DNA from: Antedon mediterranea | Lineage: Eukaryota > Echinodermata > Crinoidea > Comatulida > Antedonidae | Direction: 5' to 3' | DNA: 64,000 bases | Assembly (NCBI RefSeq): GCF_964355755.1 | Contig: NC_092670.1 | Span: 7,093,001 to 7,157,000 of the forward strand | Shown here: positions 13,301-25,300 of the stretch, in pieces | Numbering within the stretch: position 1 is the stretch's first letter | Layout: each line of letters begins with the position of its first letter | Made by a program: the position numbers and the translations under genes | Notes under the pieces: generated by a model | Told to the model about the DNA's origin: nothing | What the model saw: only the letters and a program-made list of their open reading frames with translations | Database searches by the model: none

Positions 13301-16300
13301 TATATCTTAGTATTTGTAATCTTAGGTGTTGGGTCTTAGCTTTCGTGATCTTAGGTCTTAGGGGGTCTGAGCTTTCGTGGTCTGAGCTTTCGTGACACCC
13401 GGTAGAAGAACACTCAGACATACGTGTTAATGCCATGTAATAACACTCAGACATACGTCTTAATGCTATGTAATAACACTCAGACATACGTGTTAATGCT
13501 ATGTAATAACACTCAGACGTACGTGTTAATGGCATCTAATAACACTTAGACATACGTGTTAATGCCATGTAATAACACTCAGACATACGTATTAATGCCA
13601 TCTAATAACACTCAGACATACGTGTTAATGCCATGTAATAACACTCAGACATACGTGTTAATGCCATGTAATAACACTCAGACATACGTGTTAATGCCAT
13701 GTAATAACACTCAGACATACGTGTTAATGCCATGTAATAACACTCAGACATACGTGTTAATGCCATGTAATAACAATCAGACATACGTGTTAATGCCATG
13801 TAATAATCAAAGTCCTACTTTAGGTCAAAAAAAGACTGTTTTCAGTTACTTAGATCAAATATGCACTGGAAACTTACCCGTATGCCTTTGTATTAACATA
13901 GAATGTGTAGTATTAGAAAACATATAAACTTATGTTAAGTAACATCAATTGAAGTTTATTTATGCATTCAACGAAAGGGTATAATTAAAATCTGTTTTCA
14001 CATGTTATAGATTTTAACATTCATTATCAATATAGATTGCATTATATGAATATGATATTTAGTATTCTTTAGAAATAGCTATTGCTATTGAATAATATGG
14101 TGCAGTACAATTCTTACTAACTTTGTATCTATTATTATACAGATGCTATTGCTGTGCCAACAGTGTTAATTTTCCTAAATTTTCAATTTACTTCGGCAAT
14201 GAACAACCCTTCCTCTGAAGAATTCCAAAACACTTCTACTATAATTGCAAATTTGGTAGGTTTTCATTAGTTTATTCTTTTTGAAAATGGTTAAAACATT
14301 ATTTATTATAGCCTGAGCATAATATTATCGCTTTCTATGATTATTTTACATCTACATTTTTCACATTATTTTAGGTTGTCAGTTTATTCATCTCTATTGA
14401 TTGATTTCTATTCGATATTCAATCAAAATGGTAATGGATACAACATATACATAATAAAAAAAATAGACTGTTATTATCTTTTGATATTGTAATAATTTTG
14501 GGGTAGAAGGAAAAGATAGAGGGCGGCAGATGGAGGCAGAGTAGGCAGGAAGAGTAGCAGAGAACGGACGTGAGAAAAAGGGCAGAGAGGGATTGGAGAA
14601 GGAAGGCAATGGAGGGTTACCTCGAGCTGCGTTAAAAAGGAGGGAGAGATTGTAGCTGGAAAAGCGGAGAAGCAGGGAGAAGACGTGTAAAATAAGTAGA
14701 GACATTAAAGAAATTGGAAAACAAAGTGTAGACAAGATTAGAGAAAAGAAAGAGAAAATTAGAGCGGAATAATAAAAGGAGAGTTAAGACACAGCAAGTA
14801 AAGTTAGCCGGAGGGTACAGCCTACCGCTTGTGTTGCTGTTTGAGACATAGTGAGCCGGAGGTTGCGCCTACTGTACTGGTTGTATCACTATTTGAGACA
14901 TAGTGAGCCGGAGGTTGCGCTTACTGTACTGGTTGTATCACTATTTGAGATAGCTGAGCCGGAGGTTGAGATAGCTGAGCCGGAGGTTGCACCTACTGGT
15001 TGTGTTACTGCTTGAGATACAGTTAGCCCGTGGTACACCCTGTGGTTGTTATACTGCTTTGCTGGTGGGTACACCTATTAGCCAGTGATTAAACACGGGC
15101 AATACGACTTGGAGTTTTATTGAGACATTTTGCGTTTATGATTCTTGTTTTAAGTGGAGATATATCGTCTAACCCTGGACCCACAACTTGTGATCCATGT
15201 GGGCTGTGTTCAGGATCTGTGAAATCAAATCAACGAGGTATCTGCTGCGATGGATGTGACTCATGGTACCACATTAAATGTGCGAATATCTCTATTAAAG
15301 AATACAATCGCCTTGCCAAATCGGATTCGGACTGGCATTGCTACTCATGTATGGTACCTATCTTCAGTGATTCATTATTTGAAGATGATACTATTAATAT
15401 ATCTGATGTTTCGTACACGGAGTTGTTAAATGCCAATTTGGAAAACGAGGATAGGCTGCTCAACGAGATGGAATGTAAACTTCTTTGTGGTAAGGGTTTG
15501 ATATTTATTCACCTTAACGTTAGAAGTTTACGTAACAAAATCGATCAAATTCGAGAAATTGCAAAAAATACGAACGCATCAGTCATTGCAATAAGTGAGT
15601 CGTGGCTCGATGATTCAATCAATGATGTTGAAATAAAAATTGAACATTTCTCAATAGAAAGGAAAGACAGAAATGGAAAAGGGGGTGGAGTGTGTTTATA
15701 TATACGCAATACTATTTCATACTCCGTCAGAAATGATTTGGACAGAGAGGATATCGAATGCAAATGGATTGATATAATTTTGCCAAAGTCGAAGCCAATT
15801 TTAACCGGTGTTTGCTATCGCCCACCAAAACAAGGTACATTTTTTAACTGTTTAGAAAACCTGCTTATGACTGTTGGAAACTTCATTGCTCAAGAAATTA
15901 TTATTCTTGGAGACTTTAATGTAAATGTTTTAAATTGTAATCGTAACAACTATGAGTCAGTGACTAACTTCTGTAATATTTTCGGTCTTGAACAACTTAT
16001 CACTGAACCAACTAGGATCAGTGATAACAATAGCTCAGCAATAGATTTGATCTTTGCCAGTGATCCTTTAAAAATTAAGGCCAGTGGAGTAATTCCTATT
16101 GGACTAAGTGATCACTTTTTAACGTTTTGTAGACGAAAACGGACTAATATCATTTCTGGCATACACAGAACAATTGATGTTAGATCAATGAAAAATTACA
16201 GTTCTGATTCACTGACTCATATGCTTAATAGTATTGACTGGTCAGATTGTATTAGTTTAACTTGTGTTCAATCTTCATGGGATACATTTAAAGATAAGTT

Positions 16301-19300
16301 TCTGCGTATAATTGATTCAATTGCTCCTAAAAAAAAGTTAGGGTTAAAGTAAAAGATCAACCATGGTTTGACTCCGAATTAAGAGATCTTATTAGGCAAA
16401 GAGACAAAATGTTAATTAGATATCGTAGTACAAAGGATGTGATGCATCTCAAAGGTTTTAAAAAACTCCGAAATAGTGTAAATTATAAAATTAAAAAAGC
16501 TAAAGTAAATTTTTATTCTGAACAACTTCAAGAAAATAAATACAAACCAAAACAATTATGGAAAGTTCTTAAAGGTCTTGGAACCTCTAAATCAATAATA
16601 ATAATGACAAGAAACAGGTTAGTCTTGAGATCAACAATGAATATGTTCATGATAAGAAAGAAGTTGCTGAAGAGTTTAATTCGTACTTCACCAACGTTGC
16701 TTGAGAGCTAGTAAACAAACTTGACCCTCCTAGTAATACTTATAACTTGGAACATGTCAATGTCTTTTACAGTAGCAAAGGTGTCTTTCCTAATGATTTT
16801 TCTTTCATAGAATTATCTGAAGATAATGTTCTTAAAGCTTTGACACAATTATCGACGAGTAAAGCTACCGGAATAGATACTCTACCAGCCAAATTCTTCA
16901 AATATGGGGCTTCTGCAATAGCAAAACCATTAACTCATATTATTAAGTTGTCCTTCACATCCGGTATTGTACCCAAAGAATGGAAATTAGCGAGAGTCAT
17001 CCCAATTCACAAAAAGGGTAGTAAAACGGTGGTAGGTAACTATCGTCCGGTGTCTATACTCTCGGCTTTTTCTAAAGTTGTTGAAAGACTAGTACATGAC
17101 CAATTGATGGAATACCTTAATTCTAAATCACTTATCTATGATTTCCAATGTGGGTTCCGAGCAAATTTTTCGACAGATCTTTGTTTAATTCACCTAACTG
17201 ACCATATTAAAAAGAATTGGGATAAAGGTAATTTAACAGGTATGATAGTCTTAGACCTACAAAAGGCTTTCGATACTGTAGACCATCAGATTTTACTAGG
17301 CAAAATGAGAGCATTAGGATTGTCCCAAACAGTAATAGGTTGGTTTAAATCATATTTAACAGATAGATGGCAGGTAGTTGATAATTGTGGTACTCTTTCA
17401 ACGTGGAAAAAAATAACATGTGGGGTTCCTCAGGGGTCAATATTGGGCCCACTGTTGTTCTTAATGTATGTGAATGATATGGAATCTGCATTGAGTAGTA
17501 AACTGCTCCTTTATGCCGATGATTCTGCTATAGTTGTATCTGATAAAAGTGTCGCCAATATACAAAATGTATTGTCAAAAGAATTAAAATCTATTAATTC
17601 TTGGTTATTAGATAATAGATTGTCATTGCATCTAGGCAAAACGTATTCAATTCTATTTGGATCTAAACGTAAACTCAGAAATCAACAAGAATTGAAAGTT
17701 ACGTGCAATGATTATATAATCACAAAGTTATCTAGGACTTGAACTCGATAACAATCTAACTGGAGATTATATAGGTAAATCAGTTGTAAAGAAAGTAAAC
17801 TCAAGGGTAAAATTTTTATATAGAAATAGAAAGTACTTAACTTTCAGAGATCTTAAGTTACTAGCAAATAGTTTGGTGTTATGCCTTTATGATTATGCTT
17901 GTAGCGTGTGGTACTCTGGATTAAAAAAAACATTAAAAGTTAAATTGCAAACTGCACAAAATAAGACGGTCAGATGTATTCTTGGTCTTGAACCAAGGGA
18001 TCACATTGGGGCTAATGAATTAAACAAACTGAATTGGCTCCCAGTAGACTTAAGAGTTAAACAGATAAAACTTTGTCACATGTATCGTATTATTAATGGA
18101 TTAAGCCCTACGTTTATGAATGATGGTATTAGTAGAGCAAATGTAATTCACCAGTACAATACTAGATTTGCAACTCAATCAATTTATAGACCATATATAG
18201 GTAACCACTCCCAAACAACCTTTGTTAACACGGCAATAACGTCATGGAATCACCTGCCAAAATTGATACAGTGTTCAGAAACCATCAATCAATTCAAAAG
18301 AAATATCAGGAAACATCTCAAAGAGGTTATGCTTGAAAGATTATAATTTATATTTATATTGTTACTACATGTGTTATTGTTTATTGTAAATGTTTATTCT
18401 TATGGTGTTTTTATCCTTAAGGGCCACAATGGAAATAAGTTTGACCTTTGGTTACTTTTTTGTGTTACCCTGAATTCATTCTTTGTATTTTTTTTTTATG
18501 TTGTGTTATTTTATGAATTCGAATAAAGAAATGAAAAAAAAAATTAAGACTACTGGTGGTTACCCTGTTAGCCGGTACGTGGTTACGTGCTGTTGGAGGT
18601 TACACCATTGTGTTGGTGTACGTTGCTGTTGAAGGTTACACCATTGTTGGTGGTTACGTTGCTGTGGAGGTTACACTATCGTTGGTGGTTACGTTGCTGT
18701 TGGAGGTTACACATTGTTGGAGGTTACGTTGCTGTTGGAGGTTACGCCATTGTTGGTGGTTACCCTGTTAGCCGGTACGTGGTTACGCCATTGTTGGTGG
18801 TTACGTTGCTGTGGAGGTTACACCATTGTTGGTGGTTACGTGCTGTGGAGGTTACACCATTGTTGGTGGTTACGTTGCTGTGGAGGTTACACCATTGTTG
18901 GTGGTTACGTTGCTGTTGGAGGTTACACCATTGTTGGCGGTTACAAGCATGTTGGAGGTTACGCCGTTGTTGGTGGTTACGCTACTATTGGAGGTTACGT
19001 CATTACTGATGGTTACGCTGTTGTTTCAAGTCCGGCGTAATAGCAGAACTAATCTAATTAATTATTTTAATCGGTTGTTACCAATAATTTGGAATCATAG
19101 AAGAATAAAGGAGGTCACTCCAAAAATTGTAATTGATTTGTTTGTTTCATTTGAGTGTGCCGCAGTACCGCAGACCCCTCCCCCCAAAAGGGAACGAAAA
19201 CGAGAGCAGATTTTCGTTACAATATATGCTTGAAAGAAATGTTCATGTCCGTGTCTTCCTAAATGTCCTGATGTCATATTTCTTTTTATGTTTACAGTTA

Positions 19301-22300
19301 ACTGAGAGCATAAGTATAAGTGATATATTTGTTCAAGTTCGTACTCTAAGATCTGGAAGCGTGATTGCTAATATCAATATATACACACCAAGTTCGGATG
19401 TATCGTATAACAATTTCAGCAAAAGTTTATCAGAAGAGTTTACCAAGTTAGGAAATGAAGGAACTATAGATGCTGATAATATTGCCATATTTAGCACAGG
19501 TAAGAACTTGCATTTATATTTTTGTTTTACGTTTTGTATAAAAATGCATTTGAAATGAGAAAAATCATGGACCGTTATGTTGTTGTGTTTATATAATCCA
19601 TTTAAAAAAAAATAAATGGGTTCATTCATTTATTTATTAAAGAGAGTTGTGAAAAGGAGATAATAGATGACTTAACATTCGAAACTACTGATGCTGGTCA
19701 AAATGCATCCTCCAAGGAAGTTTGTCCAGAATCTAAAATTAATTGTAAGTTTGAATTTTTGTCTATAATTTATATAATATTATGTTTAGTAAAATAATTG
19801 CATGGATGAATGATTTTAACTAATGCATTATTTTCCTAATCTAAAAATCAAGTGAATTGTATCGTTTGTGTAAAGCAGCAGATTAAATGATTGACTAAAG
19901 GACTGAGCACCAAACGCTTGGAATTAGTGATCAACTACTGACTTATTACAAGACTGTAGGGAGTCTATTTCTTTTCACACCCGGAAGAGCCCATTGTAGT
20001 GATCATTTATTTTAAGAATAAAATATTCTATCTTATTTCCACAAATAGATGGTATGCCTCTAGGCTTGTGTACATGCTATAGTGATGGCCTGTCAGCTGC
20101 TGTGTGGCAGGATGTAATATTACAAGACTGTGGTAGAGATGCTACAGCCGATGAAATTTTAGAAAGGTTAACTATGGTAAGTTACACATTTGTAGTGGAT
20201 TTAGATTGAATCGAAGAAAGTGATAAAATAGATCTATTGAAACAAGTGCTTAGATTAAGAATAATGTTTACCATTTCTCTTACCTACTAACATATGTTGT
20301 ATTAGCAGGAATGATATTCCAACTTTAATATTCTGATATTAGAGATATTTCAAGTTCACTGCTCTGATATTATAAGTATCACCATTATTTTGTTTATGTT
20401 ACTGTTTTGTGTATTATAAATGAATTTCTAATGTTTGTTTCTAATTATAAATATATCTGAAAAATGTTTAGTAGTCCCTTGAAACATACTTAAATTCTTT
20501 TTATTCTTATTTATCAACACCTTTTTCATATTATTATTTTTCTGTCGTGTATTATTGTTTACTTTATTTTGCGATTCTAGTACAGTTCTTTAGATTTTAT
20601 TAGCGTGTTTAACAGTAGCGTGTTAGCATGTAGCCCTACCCAGTGGCTAAAATCACAGTATAAATGCAGGAAACCAATATTTATTTTATATTTGTGCAGG
20701 TGACAGTTACTGAAGAAAATGCAGAGAAAGTAATTACAGCAGTCAACAACATTACAACAACTGAATCCGATACTATTACACCAGATGGTTTGGAAGCAAC
20801 TGCAGAAATTATTGAAAGTGTTACTTCTGTAAATTCAAAATCTGCTGAAGTGAGTTTATTCACACTTTAAAAAAATATATTCTTCTACGATTTAAATTGT
20901 TGATTAGAGTAGGGATAACAGTTTAAAAAACACAAATTGCTATTTAATTTTAAAATTCCATTACAGGTGACATCAACTTTAGTTGACACTGTTGCTAGTC
21001 TTTTTAAAGTGGATGAGGAGGTTCTTTTAGAGAGTCAGATGGAAACACAAGCTCCAAGTAGAATTGTTGAATCTCTTGAAGAACAATTAACAGTTGTTGA
21101 TCTTGAAAATGATAAATATGAATTTGTAACGAGCAGTGTAGCAGTACAAGCTCAGAATGTAAAAACCAATGAACTCGAAAACACTGGGTTTGGACTTGTA
21201 TCTTATCAATCGGCAGATACTAGTGCAATAGTAAATGTGACAGGATTTAGTGAGGAGGATGAACTTGATAATTCCGCATCTGTCAGTATCTACATTCCTT
21301 CGACAATTACTGAAATGTTTGCAACATCTAATGGTATGTGGTTAACAGTCTAATATTATTTCCTTTGTGACCGTGTAAATGTCATTATAATTATCTTATG
21401 AATATCATTGGTTTTCGAAAATAGGAGTGTGCTGTACTTTAAAGCCCAATGCAATATGATGTCAATTGAACAACGTGAGTTTATAAAAGAACAGAAAATA
21501 TAGTTATTTAGTATTACTCGCCAGAAAATGTATCTTTTTTTTAACAGGATCAAGTGCTGCTTTTCGTATTGTTACAGTAGTATATAAGGATAGTTCACTG
21601 TTTCCAATAAACCAGTTTGCGGACACCAGGCGACCCAATGGTCAAGTAATTTCATTGTCAATACCTGGAGTAGAATTGAAAAATTTATCAGATCCAATTA
21701 TTACAACATTTATACCTGCTGAGGTAAGTAGACAACCTGTTTCTAGAGCCTAGTATTTTACATTTAAATCACAGAATACATAAAGAATGATATTCTTCCT
21801 TATCTTCTATACATATCTTGAATAGAAATATTACTTAGGAACGTCATAAATTTAAGATCATAATAGTAAACTTCTCTAATTAGACTATGAATTTATTGTT
21901 TTAGAAATGTCACATTTAAGATACACACATATTGTTAATCTCCCAATAAACACTCTAGTTGTAATAAGTACTTTGTGTATAGAGATGTTACATTTAAGAT
22001 CCTAATAAATATAATGGAATATGAATATTATTTGTGGGGATATTACATATCCTATTGAATGTAAACTTCTCTCACTTGACTAATGCATATCATGTGATGT
22101 TACATTGAAAATCATAATGATACACTTTTTAAACTAGAAGTATCTCTTCTGAAAGAATCACAAACTGGTGCAGAGGTATTTTAATATTACTAGAGGGTGA
22201 GCTCGCTTCGCTCGCTCCCCCTCTAGGAAGTGTAGACGATGGTTCTCGGAATGATAATGTTCTCCTTATACGTTTTCTGTCGGTTACCATTATTGAAAAT

Positions 22301-25300
22301 GCTTGACATTCGTAAAACTAAACTACTTTGTATCACAGTGTTTTAGATGATTAATAACATTTTAAAGTATAGTTTTTATTGTTTGGTAGGGCCCTTTGGG
22401 GAGGCGGAGGTCATTTGAGGGAGGTGCTTATTCGAGGGATATATGTTAAATTTTTTAGTTTTAATAATATGGTAACATTTATAATCAAATGAAATCCTCT
22501 AATAGATATGAAAAGTGCTAAAAAAGAATAACAAATGCTTGGTAAATTGTAGATAACAGTGCGGTGAATTCTACTACAAATAGTATAATTGTGTTATTAT
22601 AAATATGTGGATGGACGTTTATTAGATAGTTGGGTTGGGGGGGGGGGGGTTTATTATTCAAAGTGATGTTTTATTTGAGAGGCGTTTATTCAAATGAATA
22701 CCATCCTAATAATTATTAATACATTATTTAATTTAATCATCTTTTGAAACTAACTGCCGTGACAGAGTGGGCCCAAGAAAGAAGACATTACGGCTTGCAA
22801 CAACATGGGCAGACATCTTGGTCCTAATGGGACACAGGAAGATAGCCTACAGTTATTCCTGCAAGCTTACTCAATAAAACTCAGCTACAGTATCGGGATT
22901 TCACTCGAAAAATGTCTTATCATCAAATCTCCCTATGTAATTTTATAATACTATTCCCCACAATATATTCTGATTCTTTATGGCGTATATTTAATTTGAT
23001 CTTTATTAATTTGCAGTATAATTCCTATTATTTAACTACTGTACCTTCACACACGCGCGGTATCTATATATAAATTATGGTTAATTCTGACATATTTTTC
23101 GTCTTCCAAAGGGACACTGTATTGATTGATGGAAAGTGCCTGTTTCCAGTCACCTTTAGGGTCAAATCTATTATTTTAACTGCTCCCTTGTGTTTAAAAG
23201 AGAGAAAATATTTGAAACTCAAGGTGAACTTATCTTAAACCCGGAAATTACTTTGACCGGGAAGAATTGAAATTGAGAGGAAAATCTAATGTTGAAATCA
23301 TAAATGTTGTTAAAAAACTCTTTATAATATCTTCCTAAGATATAAATATGGAACAATAGCGTCGGCGTGCACACTAATGTTATCAAATCTACGTTTCGCG
23401 GTACATCTCAGATAGATAAGGTAGGTATCCAAGGCGGAGATTTGTAGAGAAGTTTTTGCATTGTGCTCGCCTATGTCAGAATTAACCATAATTTATATAT
23501 AGATACCATATACTGTACAAGAAAAACATGTAATAAAATTAGAAAAACTAATTGTATAATGACTGTAACGTGTGATGTCTGGTTTACCTTGAATGTATAT
23601 ACAGTTTGTATAATTTGATTTTCCTACTTCTAGATATCCGCAAATAATAACGAGACAGCCTGTGTGTTCTGGGATTTTGAACTTGATGGTAATGGTGGAT
23701 GGTCAAGTGCTGGATGTTACTTAGCTAATGGATCATTGGATGGCAGTGACAGACAAATTTGTCATTGCGACCATTTAACCAATTTTGCAATTCTGATGGT
23801 AAGTTATGGGAGGATATAAATTCTTATAGCATAACACTCAATTTGTTTTATTACTTAGTATGTGACACATTTTTTTATTAAATAATTATGCACCAGCATG
23901 GCAAAAATTTTAAAATAATAGCATCTTGATTTGAGTTGACTTTTTATTCCACGCTCATTTATATAGCACACACTCTTTGGGAAATATGAGTAAACCAACT
24001 GATAACTACAAAAACGTATTAGGCCTACGTATTGGAAAAGAAGAGAATTGTAAACAAAAACGCATTTTGTTTTCATTTAGAATTTTTATGGAGATGATAA
24101 GGTTCCTTCACCGGAATTAGCAAAGTACATAACATACATTGGTCTTGTTGTTTCAATTGTTTGTTTAATTGCAACCATATTTACCTTTACAACAAACAGG
24201 TAAGGCTTAGTTCATAGCAACATGTTATTACTACAAGTTTGAGTTTGTATACAAATGTACTTTATTTCAAAAAATTCAAATTTGCTCAATTGAGCTCAGA
24301 TCTTAACACTGGTCATCAGACACATTTTTGATTACCTATATGTATGATCCTAGTGATCATTGTATCACCAGGAGTATTCAGTAATGTATTGCTGCAATAC
24401 AAATTTACTGAAAACATTTATTGCTGCAATACAAATTTACTTATAACAATACAGTATAAACAGTATAGCATTTCTTTTATTAAGAATAAATTGTGTATTC
24501 CAAAAATCAGAATTTTGATGATTTGTATTATTAATTAATTATGAAAAAAATGATGCATTGTTTTGTTTTAAAACAACTGAAATTCCAAAGCTCTAATAAT
24601 GAGTTTACCGAGTTCTATCATCTACAAAGTCTTGTAACAAGTCTTTTGATTTTATTTTGTCACAAGGAAAATCCTGAAATCTCTTAAGCATCCCCCTACA
24701 ACTCTACTCTCCAAATGCTTAATTCAATTTTATGATGTTCCTTTTAAATTTTCAGGAAGCTACGAAGGAGTAAACCAAAGCAGATCTTATGCCACTTATG
24801 TGTATCATTACTCTTCTTGTATTTGATCTTTCTTGTTGGAATTGACAAAACAAAAAAAGAGAGCACTTGTACGGCCATCGCTGGATTGATTCACTATTTT
24901 TTGCTCACATCTATCTTTTGGATGTCTGTGCAGGCTATTAATATGTATTATTCATTTGTTAAAGTTTATAACACACATGTTTCTAGATTTTTTGTGAAAG
25001 CCTGTCTTTTTGCTTGGGGTAAGTAGCTCATCACCCTTACTGTGTTATTAACTTACTAATGCCACATTTATTAATGTACACACACATTATAAGCATGCTT
25101 AAAGATAAATTACATACTTATTATTTTCTTTCAAATATATTATAATACAGTGATTTAAAATTTACACGACAAAGAAAGACACATGTTTTCTTAAAATGTT
25201 CAAACAAAATGCTATGAAAAGTATTAAAGTAGTTACGTAGTTCAACATTTTGTTACCATATGTTGTGACTACCAAAACAATGAACATTAAACGAAATAAA

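Larger units (their letters stand above)
15093..18542 (+). mobile_element. non-LTR retrotransposon (CR1/L2-like LINE) with PHD finger and 2A-like motif
   Basis: A 3.45-kb element with ORFs for PHD finger, AP-type endonuclease and reverse transcriptase. It ends in AATAAA (18522-18527) and a poly(A) run. It is flanked by the 5-bp repeat ATTAA (15088-15092 and 18543-18547), and Z copy 1 (1686-1730) is the matching empty site. The left end is nearly at the start codon, so it is close to full length or slightly 5'-truncated. Three frame breaks inactivate it. Confidence 0.9.
14489..19220 (+). mobile_element. element Z, copy 2 (interrupted by a LINE)
   Basis: Same family as 883-3113, opposite orientation. 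From the left: purine-rich 5' part, a 52-bp repeat block around GAGCCGGAGGTTGC (14850-14990), the LINE (15093-18542), the GGTTAC minisatellite, and a ~190-bp end to 19220. Without the LINE the element is about 1.28 kb. Copy 1 is uninterrupted where the LINE sits. It lies between the two SEA-coding exons. Confidence 0.8.

Noticed and set aside
7147-13806. Regular direct repeats that might suggest a CRISPR array
   Set aside because: Units are contiguous with no unique spacers, and the DNA is eukaryotic. It is a minisatellite.
13556-13927. Repeat protein [11 protein letters not shown] on + and [11 protein letters not shown] on -
   Set aside because: Both come from the 33-bp minisatellite, whose length is a multiple of three. 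No promoter, splice or domain evidence.
14394-14735. 113-codon minus-strand frame and the matching + frame at 2877-3176
   Set aside because: Both are the pyrimidine-rich end of element Z in its two copies; no domain or splice support.
18556-19233. Open frames on + after the LINE
   Set aside because: Minisatellite and transposon end sequence of element Z copy 2, inverse of 883-1690.
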